Positions 43,750 through 53,370 of a stretch of 64,000 nucleotides of DNA are shown piece after piece. Source of the DNA: Glutamicibacter sp. MNS18 (GTDB lineage: Bacteria; Actinomycetota; Actinomycetes; Actinomycetales; Micrococcaceae); the NCBI RefSeq assembly GCF_026107515.2, contig NZ_JAPCHW010000001.1, positions 372,001-436,000 on the forward strand, given 5' to 3'. Numbering within the stretch: position 1 is the stretch's first letter; every line of letters begins with the position of its first letter. A program made the translations under genes and the position numbers. Under the pieces are notes generated by a model. The model did no database searches and was not told the DNA's origin. It saw only the letters and a list, made by a program, of their open reading frames with translations.

Positions 43750-44643
43750 TCAGCGACCGGGGTCCAATTGGGCCGCCGCGGCCTGCAGGTGCCGGGGGTC
43801 CTGGGTCTGCAGGGCATACAGGCCATAGTCCACCGCGGCGGTGCTGAACAATTCGGCGCAGTGTTCGGCCAGCATCGGTCCGACGCTCCCGCCACCGGCC
43901 ACGTACCTGCGCACCGTGGTGTCGAAGGCCCGCGGTGATACGGAGACCTGGTGGAAGACGAAATCCCGGGCCGGGTCGCCGACCGCCGCGGTGGTCCAAT
44001 CAAGGATGCCCACGATGCGCTCGCCGGACATGAGCTGGTGCGCAGGGTAGATTTCGCCGTGGGTGAGCGTGGTGTGTTCGGGCCAGTAGCGGTCATCGGC
44101 CAGCCAGGCCCGCCACCTTTCCTGCAGGTCCCGGGCCACCTGGAACTCGGTGACCACCAGGGCGATGTCCTGGCGCTTGCGCTGGCGTACCTCCTGCGGG
44201 GTGAGGACCTCGATCCCGCTGTCGGCGACCAGATCGGGGTTGATGCCATGCAATTGGGCCAGCACGTCACCCAGCGAGTTGGCGTACTCTTCGGATTCGA
44301 CGTCGAAATGCCAGTGCGGCTGTCCGGTGTCATCGATGGTCAGGCCCGGTTCGCCGGGCAGCAGCGGATAGGCGATGAGCCGGTCGGTGTGGATTTGCCA
44401 GTCGGGAACCGCTACCTGCAGGTGGGGTGCCACCTGGCGCAGGAACCGGCCTTCGATGGCGGCCCGCTTGGTCACATCCGGGCGGCGGGGGATGCGCAGC
44501 ACCCAGGACTCACCGGATGCGGTGCGGCCGATCGAGACCTTGAAATCCAATCCCAGCTCGTTGACGCCCAGCGTTGACTGGACCAGCTCCAGGCCGTGCG
44601 TGGCGGCCAGCTCGCGGATCTGCGCTGTTTCGGAAGTATGCAT
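43750..44643 (-). CDS. Macrolide 2'-phosphotransferase homologue (Mph-like)
   Basis: The 297-residue protein has Mph signatures: NELGLDFKVSIGR, SWVLRIPRRPDV, RLIAYPLLPGEPGLTID, and IVGILDWTTAAVGDPARDF with Asp 215. Mph enzymes use GTP to phosphorylate the macrolide 2'-OH. The catalytic loop reads LTHGEIYPAH (195-202): the usual catalytic Asp of HGD is Glu 197. Whether it gives macrolide resistance is unknown. Confidence 0.85.
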   Translation of the reverse strand: MHTSETAQIRELAATHGLELVQSTLGVNELGLDFKVSIGRTASGESWVLRIPRRPDVTKRAAIEGRFLRQVAPHLQVAVPDWQIHTDRLIAYPLLPGEPGLTIDDTGQPHWHFDVESEEYANSLGDVLAQLHGINPDLVADSGIEVLTPQEVRQRKRQDIALVVTEFQVARDLQERWRAWLADDRYWPEHTTLTHGEIYPAHQLMSGERIVGILDWTTAAVGDPARDFVFHQVSVSPRAFDTTVRRYVAGGGSVGPMLAEHCAELFSTAAVDYGLYALQTQDPRHLQAAAAQLDPGR

Positions 44644-44698
44644 GGTTCCAGCTTTCCTGCAGCGCACCCGAATGTACAGTGTGGTGGCGCTGCGGGAG

Positions 44699-45163
44699 CT
44701 AGCGGTTCCGGCGCGGCCACTGCTGGCCGCGGATGCGTTCGACATCGTGGTTGAACTTGGTCAGCAGGCGAACGAACTCGGAGATCTCCCCATCGCTCCA
44801 GTCGGAGGTGATCAATTCCAGCGAGCGGGCGCGTTCGCCGAATTCGTCGCGCAGCCTGCGGGAGCCTTCCGGCGTGGGACGGTGGGTGCGCGCCACCCCG
44901 GCCTTGGCATCCTGCACCCGCTCGATCAGCCCGGCCTTGATGGCCGCGGCGACCTGGCGGTGCACGGTGGATACATCCAGCCCGAAGGACTCCGCCAGCT
45001 GCCCGACACTCATCGGCCCGGAGGCCTCCAGCCGTGCCAGCAGCACGGTGGCACTGCGGTCCAGCACGACCTCACGGGTTTGCGGGGCGGTGTTCTGCAG
45101 CGCATATCGGGTGAGCAGCATCTGCTCGTACACCAGGGCCTCGTAGCCGCCGGGAGTCGTCAC
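44699..45163 (-). CDS. MarR-family regulator
   Basis: The 154-residue protein has a winged helix (LEASGPMSVGQLAESFGLDV, then STVHRQVAAAIKAGLIERV) in the MarR layout. GTG 45163 has GAAAGGA upstream. It is divergent from an MFS transporter, and two palindromes at 45240-45266 lie between them, so it probably represses both. Confidence 0.9.
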   Translation of the reverse strand: MTTPGGYEALVYEQMLLTRYALQNTAPQTREVVLDRSATVLLARLEASGPMSVGQLAESFGLDVSTVHRQVAAAIKAGLIERVQDAKAGVARTHRPTPEGSRRLRDEFGERARSLELITSDWSDGEISEFVRLLTKFNHDVERIRGQQWPRRNR

Positions 45164-45239
45164 GGGTGGTCCTTTCGCAGGGAGCGGGATCGGAAGACAG
45201 GCTATCAGCCGGAAGCGACAGGCAGTCGCCATGCCAGGC

Positions 45240-45266
45240 TTGTATGATACAAATTGTATTATACAA
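45240..45266. promoter_or_regulatory. Two tandem palindromic MarR operators
   Basis: TTGTATGATACAA (45240-45252) and TTGTATTATACAA (45254-45266) are both perfect 13-bp palindromes with one central base, 1 nt apart. They overlap the likely promoters of the divergent marR and MFS genes. Confidence 0.88.
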
Positions 45267-45294
45267 ATCAATCGACTCCCTGAGGAGATGCCCG

Positions 45295-46551
45295 GTGCCA
45301 CCAACAACCGGCCGAGTCCGCAGCCCCGCCGCCGCCCGCGCCCGGCTCATCACGCCGACCTTCGTGCTGGCCTGGCTGGCCAACACCGCCCAGTACATCC
45401 TGATGTACATGCTGATCACCACCATGGCGCTGTACGCGGTCAAGCAGTTTGCCGCAGGGGAGGCCATGGCGGGATTCGCCTCCAGCGCGTTCGTCGTGGG
45501 TGCCACTGTGGCCAGGATCTTCACCGGCTATTTCGTGGACCGGCTCGGACGCCGTCCGGTCATGCTGGTCTCCCTGGTGGTGGCGACCGTGATCTGCGCA
45601 CTGTATCTGCCCGCCGGCACCCTGGGGTTGCTGATCCTGGTGCGCACCTTGCACGGATTCGCCTACGCCTTTGCCAGTACCGCACTGATGGCGATCGCTC
45701 AGGGTGCCATTCCGACCAGTCGCCGGGCCGAGGGGACCGGGTACTTCGCCCTGGGCTCCACCCTGGCGGCCGCCGTGGGGCCCGGACTGGCTCTGTTCGT
45801 GGTCAATTCGCTGGACTACCGTACCCTGTTCCTCATCTGCCTGGGCACCGCGGTGGCGGGAATGGTCTTCGGGTTCATCCTGCGTGAACCGGGATCGGCG
45901 GAAGCAGGGGCAACTGGAGCACAGTCCGGTGAACAGGTTCGTCAGGGCCTGCGGCTGAGTCATATGCTGCATCCCGCGGTGGTGCCCATCGGCCTGTTCA
46001 TGTTGTTGATCGGGCTGGCCTACTCCGGGGTGATCACCTACCTGAACGGCTATGCCGAACAGCGTTCGCTGGCGGCCGGGGCCGGGTTGTTCTTCGCGGC
46101 CTACGCGGTGGCGATGTTCCTGATGCGCTTTGTGCTCGGCCGGGTGCAGGACCGGCACGGCGATAACATCGTCATCTACTTCGGGTTGTTTTTCTTCGCG
46201 CTGGCCCTGGGATTGCTGGCCATCGCCGACACGGACTGGCAGGTGGTCGTGGCCGGGGCGCTCACCGGTCTGGGGTATGGCAGTCTGATGCCGGCCGCCC
46301 AGGCGATCGCGGTGGGCTCGGTCGGACCCCATGAGTTGGGTAGCGGTATTTCCACCCTGCTGCTGTTGGCCGATGTGGGGATCGGGGTGGGGCCGGTGGT
46401 GCTGGGGTACCTGGTCTCGCTGGCCGGGTACGGCACCATGTACTGGGCGTTGGCCCTGGTGGTGGTTCTCGCGCTGGTGTACTACCGGCTGACCCACGGC
46501 AAATTGGAGCGGGCCAAGCGGGGAACGGCTCGGCCGCGATCCATGGGATGA
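45295..46551 (+). CDS. MFS transporter
   Basis: The 418-residue protein has about 12 membrane segments. The RIFTGYFVDRLGRRPVMLVS loop matches the MFS motif between helices 2 and 3. AGGAG (45283-45287) precedes GTG 45295. As a MarR-controlled MFS protein it is probably a drug or metabolite exporter. Confidence 0.92.
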   Translation: MPPTTGRVRSPAAARARLITPTFVLAWLANTAQYILMYMLITTMALYAVKQFAAGEAMAGFASSAFVVGATVARIFTGYFVDRLGRRPVMLVSLVVATVICALYLPAGTLGLLILVRTLHGFAYAFASTALMAIAQGAIPTSRRAEGTGYFALGSTLAAAVGPGLALFVVNSLDYRTLFLICLGTAVAGMVFGFILREPGSAEAGATGAQSGEQVRQGLRLSHMLHPAVVPIGLFMLLIGLAYSGVITYLNGYAEQRSLAAGAGLFFAAYAVAMFLMRFVLGRVQDRHGDNIVIYFGLFFFALALGLLAIADTDWQVVVAGALTGLGYGSLMPAAQAIAVGSVGPHELGSGISTLLLLADVGIGVGPVVLGYLVSLAGYGTMYWALALVVVLALVYYRLTHGKLERAKRGTARPRSMG

Positions 46552-46602
46552 AAATCGGCAAGGGTTCTTCCCGCCCCACGGCGGAACACCTAGGCTGGGG
46601 AC

Positions 46603-47331
46603 ATGATCCTGGAGAACCTGGTCTTCGACGCGGTGAATCCCACCCGGTTGGGACTCTTCTGGCAGGAACTGCTGGGCGGTGAGCAACTGACCGATAACGA
46701 GCAGGGCTTTGAAACACGACTGGCCCCCTCCCACGGGCCGGGGCTCGACCTCTGTTTCCAACCGGTACCAGCAGATCAGGCTGGTGCCTCGCGGGTGTAC
46801 CTGGAATTGTGCGACGCTTCGCCCACCGTAGACCTGGCAGATCGCGCCCGGCAGCTCGGGGCCCGTAACGTCACGGGGCAGGGGCGGCAACCGAATTCCT
46901 GGGCGGACCCCGAAGGCAACGAGTTCAGGATCCTGGCCACGGATGGCGTCCCGGCTGGACCGGGCCCACTGGCCGCGATCCGGCTGGACTCCGCCCGGCC
47001 GCGGGATGCCGCGCGCTTCTGGCGGGAACTGATCGGCTGGCATCCGATGGAAGGGACCGGCCCGCTGGCCCTGTCGCATCCGTCGCGGCAGGGGCCGCTG
47101 CTGGTACTCGTTACCCAGATATCGCCCAAGGGGCAGGCGAAAAACCGGATCCACCTGGACCTGCGGCTGGACCATGGGCAGGACGCCGAGACCGCCGCCG
47201 GATGGATCACCCGCAACGGCGGGGTGGAACTGCAGCCGGACTGGGGCTCGTTGCCCTGGCGGATCTTCGCGGATCCCTCGGGTAACGAGTTCTGTGTGCT
47301 GCCTGCACCCCGGGAACCGGGCAGCGGCTAA
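46603..47331 (+). CDS. Two-domain VOC-family (glyoxalase-like) protein
   Basis: The 242-residue protein contains two tandem VOC units. The N-terminal one has LENLVFDAVNPTRLGLFWQE and SWADPEGNEFRIL; the C-terminal one has IRLDSARPRDAARFWRELIG and FADPSGNEFCVL. Family activities range from dioxygenases to binding proteins. TAGGCT at 46591-46596 ends 6 nt before the ATG, a leaderless layout. It overlaps the LLM gene tail to tail. Confidence 0.88.
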   Translation: MILENLVFDAVNPTRLGLFWQELLGGEQLTDNEQGFETRLAPSHGPGLDLCFQPVPADQAGASRVYLELCDASPTVDLADRARQLGARNVTGQGRQPNSWADPEGNEFRILATDGVPAGPGPLAAIRLDSARPRDAARFWRELIGWHPMEGTGPLALSHPSRQGPLLVLVTQISPKGQAKNRIHLDLRLDHGQDAETAAGWITRNGGVELQPDWGSLPWRIFADPSGNEFCVLPAPREPGSG

Positions 47332-48371
47332 CCGCGGGACGGTGTCCAACCCAGGGCCGGTCCCAGATTCGTGGCGATGTCGGTGAGGATCTGCAGGTAG
47401 TCCTCCTGGGTGAAACTGAACGGCAGGGCGAAAGCCACCTCGTCGACCTCACGGAACCCGGCATGGGCCTGCAGTTCCTCGGCGATCCGGGCGCTGGATC
47501 CGATCAGGTCCCGGGAGAACAGCATCCCCCGGGGGCCCTGCGGGGTCCGGGTGCGTTCGGTTCGTTCATCCACATATCGCTGGTAGCGGGCCCGCTGGTC
47601 GGCGCTGGCACTATCGGTGGGGATCACCACCAGTCCCTGGGACACCCGGGGCGATTGAGCGCCCGGGTTCCTCCGGGCGGCGGCCTGGCGGAAGGCGCGG
47701 ATCTGCGCGGCCTGCACCGCGGCGAAGTCCGGTTCCTGGCCCGGATCGGGGAACACCACACTGCTGCTGAGCAAGTTGAACCCGTGCTCGCCCGCCCAGA
47801 TGGCCGAGCGCAGGCTTCCGGCACCGTACCAGAGGCGCTGGCGCAATCCGGGGGCGTGTGGTTCGACCCGGTGCGAGAATTCCTCGACCACCCCGTGCTT
47901 GCCGGAGAAATCGCGGACCGGGTCACCGGCAATGAATCCGGCCAACCGTTCGAGCCGGGCGTACCCGAAGTCCTGGACCCCCGCGCTCTGCGGATACAAC
48001 GCACCCTGCACCGTGTCATAGTGCTGTGGTGTGCCGACACTGAATCCCGGGTTGATGCGTCCGGGGGCCAGCACCTCGACCGTGGCCAGGTCCTCGGCCA
48101 ACCGCAACGGGTTCTCCCAACCCAGTGGGGTGACAGCGGTGCCCAGCTGGATGCGGCGGGTACGCTGGCTGGCCGCAGCCATGACCGCGACCGGTGAGGA
48201 GATCCCGAATTGCAGGTGCCGGTGCCTCAGCCAGGCGCTGTCGAAACCCAGCCGTTCACCGGCTTCGATCAGCTGCAGGGTCTGTTCATGGCCGGTGGCC
48301 GGATCGCGCGGGTCGAACAATCCGATAGTCAGGAAGCCGAGTTTGCGCAAAGGGCGGACGGAACCGGTCAT
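47328..48371 (-). CDS. LLM-class flavin-dependent oxidoreductase (luciferase-like)
   Basis: The 347-residue barrel has LGFLTIGLFDPRDPATGHEQ, ERLGFDSAWLRHRHLQFGIS, RIQLGTAVTPLGWENPLRLA and FSVGTPQHY, with the FMN-binding pattern of bacterial luciferase relatives. ATG 48371 was chosen over a frame running on to 49370 that only reflects GC bias. Confidence 0.9.
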   Translation of the reverse strand: MTGSVRPLRKLGFLTIGLFDPRDPATGHEQTLQLIEAGERLGFDSAWLRHRHLQFGISSPVAVMAAASQRTRRIQLGTAVTPLGWENPLRLAEDLATVEVLAPGRINPGFSVGTPQHYDTVQGALYPQSAGVQDFGYARLERLAGFIAGDPVRDFSGKHGVVEEFSHRVEPHAPGLRQRLWYGAGSLRSAIWAGEHGFNLLSSSVVFPDPGQEPDFAAVQAAQIRAFRQAAARRNPGAQSPRVSQGLVVIPTDSASADQRARYQRYVDERTERTRTPQGPRGMLFSRDLIGSSARIAEELQAHAGFREVDEVAFALPFSFTQEDYLQILTDIATNLGPALGWTPSRG

Positions 48372-48581
48372 CGTGGGCACTCTCCTGTGACGGGTGTGGG
48401 CGGTTGGCCCCATGGTATTCGACCCACCACCCGCAGCCGCGGCCCCGGAGACTCCAGATGACGCGGCGTGCGCTGCCGGAGCATCATTGACGGGGCCGGG
48501 GTGGTTCTTGCCGATCACCAGTCCATCGTCTAGCGTCGGTGGAAACTGTAGGCAACGCATACGTGCAGGTCGGGAGGAACG

Positions 48582-49313
48582 ATGGGCGGGCAACCCGCAG
48601 TGGGAGCCGCCGGCAGCGGCCCCGGCTACGGGGCGAAACCCGTCGTGGCCTTGGTGTTGCTGGTTCTGGCCACCGGGACGCATCTGCTGGCCCAGCTCGT
48701 GGCGCCGGAGGACCTGCTGGCCGATATCACGCAGATCCTGCTGATGCCGCTGCTTGCGGCGGTGTTGGTGACCGGGCTGCCCTCCGTGGGTAGCACCCTG
48801 GCAAGGCTGGTGCTGGTCGCGTTGTTCTTCTCCTGGCTGGGCGATACGCTGCCGCGCTTCCTGGGCGGGGATGCAGGGTTCCTGACCATGGTCGGATGTT
48901 TCCTCATGGCGCAGGTCTTCTACATCCTGGCGTTCTGGCCGTACCGGGCCGGCTCGTTGCTGGCCCGACCCGTGGCCGTGCTCCCGTATTTGGCGGCGCT
49001 GACCGTACTGGTGGTGTTCTGTGCCCCGGGGGCCGGTAGCCTGCTGGTTCCGGTGCTGGTCTACGGCATCGCCCTGGGCCTCATGGCCGTATTGTCCACT
49101 GGTTTGGGGGTGCAGGCCGGATGCGGCGGGGTGATCTTCTTCCTTTCCGACGCCATGATCGCTGTGCGTTCCTTTGCCGGTGTGGAGCTTGTGGCCCACG
49201 GTTTCTGGATCATGTCCGGCTATGTGCTGGGCCAGGGCCTGATTGTCGCGGCCGTGGTACGGCGTCGCCGGACCATCGATCGGGACCGGGCACAGGGTGC
49301 CGCCCATGGCTGA
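48582..49313 (+). CDS. Lysoplasmalogenase family protein (YhhN-like)
   Basis: The 243-residue protein has about eight hydrophobic helices with the YhhN/TMEM86 features VALFFSWLGDTLPRF and VYGIALGLMAVLS, then FFLSDAMIAVRSF. Members cleave the vinyl-ether bond of lysoplasmalogen, though the bacterial role is less clear. GGGAGGAACG precedes the ATG. The downstream hydrolase overlaps by 8 bp. Confidence 0.85.
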   Translation: MGGQPAVGAAGSGPGYGAKPVVALVLLVLATGTHLLAQLVAPEDLLADITQILLMPLLAAVLVTGLPSVGSTLARLVLVALFFSWLGDTLPRFLGGDAGFLTMVGCFLMAQVFYILAFWPYRAGSLLARPVAVLPYLAALTVLVVFCAPGAGSLLVPVLVYGIALGLMAVLSTGLGVQAGCGGVIFFLSDAMIAVRSFAGVELVAHGFWIMSGYVLGQGLIVAAVVRRRRTIDRDRAQGAAHG

Positions 49314-50130
49314 GGGCGGCCTCCGGGTACGTCGGGGGCAGGGGCTGGCGGTGGTGTTCATCCACGGCAACGGTGTGGACCACCGCAGCCTTCTGCCGCT
49401 GGACGGAGTATTCGGGCAACTCGGTGGGTTCGAACGGATCTACCTGGACTTGCCGGGCTTCGGAGGGAGCCCGGCGCTGCCCGCCCCGGGCGGCCTGCCG
49501 GAATACGTCCGCTGGCTGGTCGAGCAGATCGACGAGGCGGTCGGTCGGGCCCCCTTTGCCTTGGTGGGACAATCGATGGGTGGGCTGCTGGCCCAGGACG
49601 TCGCCTTCCACCGGGCCGGGCAAGTGCAGGGCCTGGCATTACTGGCGCCGGTCACCTACCCGGTGGCCGCAGACCGCGACCTGCCAGGGCGACGGGTGGT
49701 GTCGGAGGACCAGCGGCTGATGGCGCGGCTGGAGGCGCGGGACCGGGAGGCCTACGCGGAGCTTTCGGTGGTGCGCAGTACGGAGAACTGGGAAAGGTTC
49801 CGCCGGTCCGTGCTGCCCGGGATCAGGGCCGCGAATCTGCGTGCCATGGCCCGACTGGCCCAGCGGTACGACCTGCAGCCCCTCCCGGTGCACCGGCAGG
49901 GGACGGCCTCCTTCCCGGTACTGGCCCTGTGCGGGGAGGAAGACCAGGTGGTCGGGTACCGCGACGCCCTGGACCTGCAGCACCGGTACCGGAATTTCCA
50001 CCGGGAACTGGTGCCCCGGGCGGGACACAACCTGCATATCGACCAGCCGGCCGTGGTCGACCTGGCCCTGCGCACGTGGGCCCTGCAGGTCAGGGACTAT
50101 GCGGCCCGGCAGGGACCGGAGGAACGGTGA
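49306..50130 (+). CDS. Alpha/beta hydrolase
   Basis: The 274-residue protein has VVFIHGNGVD (oxyanion), LDLPGFGGSP, LVGQSMGGLLAQDV with the nucleophile Ser, GEEDQVV with the likely acid and RAGHNLHID with the catalytic His. Substrate unknown. It overlaps both its upstream neighbour (8 bp) and its downstream neighbour (4 bp), so the three genes form an operon. Confidence 0.9.
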   Translation: MAEGGLRVRRGQGLAVVFIHGNGVDHRSLLPLDGVFGQLGGFERIYLDLPGFGGSPALPAPGGLPEYVRWLVEQIDEAVGRAPFALVGQSMGGLLAQDVAFHRAGQVQGLALLAPVTYPVAADRDLPGRRVVSEDQRLMARLEARDREAYAELSVVRSTENWERFRRSVLPGIRAANLRAMARLAQRYDLQPLPVHRQGTASFPVLALCGEEDQVVGYRDALDLQHRYRNFHRELVPRAGHNLHIDQPAVVDLALRTWALQVRDYAARQGPEER

Positions 50131-50588
50131 ACCCGGTGACGGTGATCCGCCCCTGTACCGGGACGGGGGAGATCTGCGCCCTGCTGGAGTTGTGGCGGTC
50201 CTCGAAGGACAACGAACGCGAACTGCTGTCGGTCACCGATATCGACTGGCTGGCGCACCTGGTTGAGGTCGTCTTCGGCGACAGTGCCCGGGTTCTCGTT
50301 GCCGACCGGGCGGCGGTAACCGAAGGGTTCATGGTCCTGGAAGCCGGCAGGGTGTTGCTGCTGTGGGTGCGCCCCGAGGCCCGCGGGATGGGGGCGGGTA
50401 CAAGGCTCCTTGGCTGGGCGCTGTGCAAGTACCCGGATCTGCTGGTGGAGGTGAAGCGGCACAACCTCCGGGGAATCGAGTTCTGCCGGGTCCAGGGTTT
50501 TGTGCCGGTAGCTCCCGGCACTCCCTGGCGACATGCGGACGGACAACGTCTGCTGCTGGGCCTGCGGGATGACAGGATGGGACCATGA
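50127..50588 (+). CDS. GNAT-family N-acetyltransferase
   Basis: The 153-residue protein has LLLWVRPEARGMGAGTRLLG (acetyl-CoA loop) and FCRVQGFVPV. GTG 50127 overlaps the hydrolase stop. Its stop overlaps the OsmC ATG by 4 bp. Confidence 0.87.
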   Translation: MNPVTVIRPCTGTGEICALLELWRSSKDNERELLSVTDIDWLAHLVEVVFGDSARVLVADRAAVTEGFMVLEAGRVLLLWVRPEARGMGAGTRLLGWALCKYPDLLVEVKRHNLRGIEFCRVQGFVPVAPGTPWRHADGQRLLLGLRDDRMGP

Positions 50589-51019
50589 ATGAAAATACGC
50601 GCGACCTGCGCGAAGTTGACATCGAACGCATCGCCTCACGTACCTACCGGGCCACCAGTGCGGAGACCGGGGCCAGTCTGGACTTCGGGCAGGGAGAAGG
50701 GTTGTTGAGCCCGGTGGAACTGCTGCTGGCGGCCATCGCCGGATGTTCGTCCATCGACGTGGACGCGGCCACTACCCGCCGCAGCGAACCGGAGAACTTC
50801 ACCGTGAAGGCCGCGGGTTACAAGGTCACCGAAAACGGTGCAAGCCGGATGCAGGACATCTCGATGACCTTTGACCTGAAGTTCCCGGATACCGACGAGG
50901 GCCGCAAGGCCGCAAGCATGGTGGACCGGATCATCAAGCTGTCCCATGACAAGTACTGCACCGTCTCGCGTACCGTCGAACTGGGCGCCACGGTCACCAG
51001 CCACCGGACCGAGGGGTAA
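50585..51019 (+). CDS. OsmC/Ohr-family peroxiredoxin-like protein
   Basis: The 144-residue protein has the two family cysteines: Cys 54 in AIAGCSSIDVD and Cys 125 in DKYCTVSRTV. OsmC proteins reduce organic hydroperoxides with these residues. It is the last gene of the 48582-51019 operon. Confidence 0.9.
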   Translation: MNENTRDLREVDIERIASRTYRATSAETGASLDFGQGEGLLSPVELLLAAIAGCSSIDVDAATTRRSEPENFTVKAAGYKVTENGASRMQDISMTFDLKFPDTDEGRKAASMVDRIIKLSHDKYCTVSRTVELGATVTSHRTEG

Positions 51020-51595
51020 CCGGGGTCGGCGGCTTTTCGGATGGCCGGGGCCTCCAGGTGGTACACGGCCCCGGCCCGATCATGGAGCGTGAACCGGTGG
51101 ATGCCTGGCGGTAGCGGACAGCGACGGACTCCCGGTGGATATGTCGTGAACTCGGCACCCGGCGCGAGTCCGCGGTGGCCCATGGGGGCTCAACTGACGA
51201 ATCCCGGTAGAACCCTGAAGCGCGAGACGGGGTTGTCTTCGCGTCCCCCGATCGTCCGGGCAGCAGGATCGGGCGTACCATGTGGCCCGGTTGTTGTTGG
51301 AGTCCGGCGGATAGGGTCCTGGGCGACACCCCGGATCCTGGAGGCAGGCACTTTTTCCTCCGATGAAGGCACGGACTGGAGGTGCCACATGGTGCCGCGG
51401 CCCTGGCCCACGGCATCCCTGAACCGCCTCGTCCGTGAGCATCAGCGAAACGAAGACGACAAAACCCCTGTGATCCCATGCTGACCTAAGGTGTAATAAT
51501 CCAACAAACTCGGTTAAAGATGGGTATTTCCATCGAATGAGCTTTGTATTCGTTCGGCGTTTTGCTATTCATTGAATGGTGAAAAGAATTCCATC
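51020..51595. other. 576-bp intergenic stretch; AT-rich promoter region at its 3' end
   Basis: No supported gene. The last 100 bp are conspicuously AT-rich for this genome and probably hold the promoter of the ABC operon. Confidence 0.55.
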
Positions 51596-52663
51596 ATGAG
51601 CCAACGCCGCGTCTTCCGCCGCATTATCCTGCCTTCCGCCTGGCTGGTGATCGGTGCCCTCATCGCCGTCAGCCTCGTCAAGCTCGCTTTTACCGGCAGC
51701 TCGGTCGCCGACGACCGGCTATTGCCCACCGGTGAGGTGCCGGCCGAATCGATCATGGCTGAAATGGGCACCGTGGATAACACCCTGTCGATTTCCGGCA
51801 GTATCAAACTCGATGAGCCGCAACAGCTCAATGCCCCCATCGACGGCGTGGTGAACTGGGCCTTCGTCAAACCTGGCGACCAGGTGAGCACGGGCGATCG
51901 AATCTTCCAGATCCGTGCCGCATCGCAGCCCGATGCCTTGGCGCCCGCAGGGCCCGAGCAGGAACCATCCGTCGCGGACAACCCGCAACGGGCCACCGAA
52001 CCGGCGGTAACCTACCACGACGTCTACGCGCCGACCACCGGCAAGGTCGGCAAATTCGCCATCGAGCTCAATGACGAGATCACCAAGGGTTCCGCCCTGG
52101 TCGCGGTACAACCACAGAACTTCAAGGCGGTCGGGACGATCAGCCCGCTGGACCGCTACCGGCTCATGGACGGAACCCTCGAAGCCGAGATCACCATCGA
52201 TGGGGGTCCCGAACCGTTCACCTGCAAGGGGCTGAACGTGGGAGACGTCGCCATGGACACGGTGGATTCCGCCTCCCCGGACCAGGACAGCGACCCGTGG
52301 GCGAACCAGATGTCCGCCGAGGGGCAGCCGGAGAACGCTTCGGGTAGCGAGATCTCCTGCGACGTGCCCAAGGGCATCGTCGTCTTTGATGGCCTGAGCA
52401 TGCGCATGGCCATCGATGCCGGGTCCGCAGAGCAGGTGCTGACCGTGCCGGTCACCGCAGTCCGTGGGCTGGTAGGCCAGGGCGCGGTGTGGCGGCTCAA
52501 CGAGAACGGCGAGCAGATCCGCACCGCGGTTGAGCTCGGGGTCACCGACGGCAAGATCATCGAGGTGAAATCCGGGCTTGATGCCGGGGCGGAAGTGCTG
52601 CGCTATGTGCCGGGCACCAATCCCGTGCCGGATGACGGCCAGGGAATGGAGATCTACCCCTGA
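51596..52663 (+). CDS. Membrane-anchored periplasmic-adaptor-like protein (MacA/HlyD-like)
   Basis: The 355-residue protein has an N-terminal membrane segment (IILPSAWLVIGALIAVSLVK), two half-lipoyl/barrel-sandwich parts (LNAPIDGVVNWAFVKPGDQV and VYAPTTGKVGKFAIELND) and a C-terminal beta domain with LTVPVTAVRG. In Gram-positive bacteria these act with MacB-like ABC transporters. ATG 51596 is preferred; TTG 51572 would add eight residues. Its stop overlaps the ATPase start. Confidence 0.85.
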   Translation: MSQRRVFRRIILPSAWLVIGALIAVSLVKLAFTGSSVADDRLLPTGEVPAESIMAEMGTVDNTLSISGSIKLDEPQQLNAPIDGVVNWAFVKPGDQVSTGDRIFQIRAASQPDALAPAGPEQEPSVADNPQRATEPAVTYHDVYAPTTGKVGKFAIELNDEITKGSALVAVQPQNFKAVGTISPLDRYRLMDGTLEAEITIDGGPEPFTCKGLNVGDVAMDTVDSASPDQDSDPWANQMSAEGQPENASGSEISCDVPKGIVVFDGLSMRMAIDAGSAEQVLTVPVTAVRGLVGQGAVWRLNENGEQIRTAVELGVTDGKIIEVKSGLDAGAEVLRYVPGTNPVPDDGQGMEIYP

Positions 52664-53370
52664 TGGGAGGCGCCCAGCTGCTGATGCTCGAGAACGTCAC
52701 GCGCAGTGTCCTGCTGCCCGATGACAGCGAGCTGCATATCCTGACCGGCATCAACCTGACCGTCACCGAGGGGGATCACATTGCGATCGTCGGACGCTCG
52801 GGCACCGGCAAATCCATGTTGCTGAACATCCTCGGGCTATTGGACCGCCCGACCTCCGGCACCCTGAATTGGCAGGGCAAGGACGCGACCCGGCTCAGCG
52901 CCCGACGCGCCGCGGCGGCCCGCGGCCGGGATCTGGGGTTCGTCTTCCAGCAGTTCAACCTGCTGCCCGGACGCACCGCAGTGGAGAACGTGATGGCGCC
53001 GCTGATGTATTCCAGCGGCCGCGACTTCTGGCAACGCCGCAGGCTGGCCAGCGAGGCGCTGGACCGGGTAGGGCTCGGGGCACGGCTCGATTCGATGCCG
53101 CAGACCCTCTCCGGCGGCGAGCAACAACGCGTGGCCATTGCCCGCGCCCTGGTACGCCGCCCCCGCGTGGTGCTGGCCGATGAACCGACCGGCGCGCTGG
53201 ATGTCGGTACCGGACGCGCGGTGATGGAACTGTTGGATGCCGCCACCGTCGAATCCGGTGCCGCGCTGATCACCATCACACACGACGCCAACGTTGCGGC
53301 GCTGGCGCGCGAACGCTTCCGCCTCGAGGGCGGATGCCTGCACCCGCTGAGCCAGGAGGCGGTGCGATGA
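52663..53370 (+). CDS. MacB/LolD-type ABC transporter ATPase
   Basis: The 235-residue protein has Walker A GRSGTGKS, a Q-loop FVFQQFNLLPGRTA, signature LSGGEQQRVAIARAL, Walker B VVLADEPTGALD and a switch His in ITHD. It is the middle gene of a three-gene operon with 1- and 4-bp overlaps. Confidence 0.95.
   Translation: MGGAQLLMLENVTRSVLLPDDSELHILTGINLTVTEGDHIAIVGRSGTGKSMLLNILGLLDRPTSGTLNWQGKDATRLSARRAAAARGRDLGFVFQQFNLLPGRTAVENVMAPLMYSSGRDFWQRRRLASEALDRVGLGARLDSMPQTLSGGEQQRVAIARALVRRPRVVLADEPTGALDVGTGRAVMELLDAATVESGAALITITHDANVAALARERFRLEGGCLHPLSQEAVR

Noticed and set aside
45268-47349. 693-codon minus-strand frame opposite the MFS transporter and VOC gene
   Set aside because: Shadow of the coding strand; the MFS protein has clear membrane helices and the VOC protein two recognisable domains.
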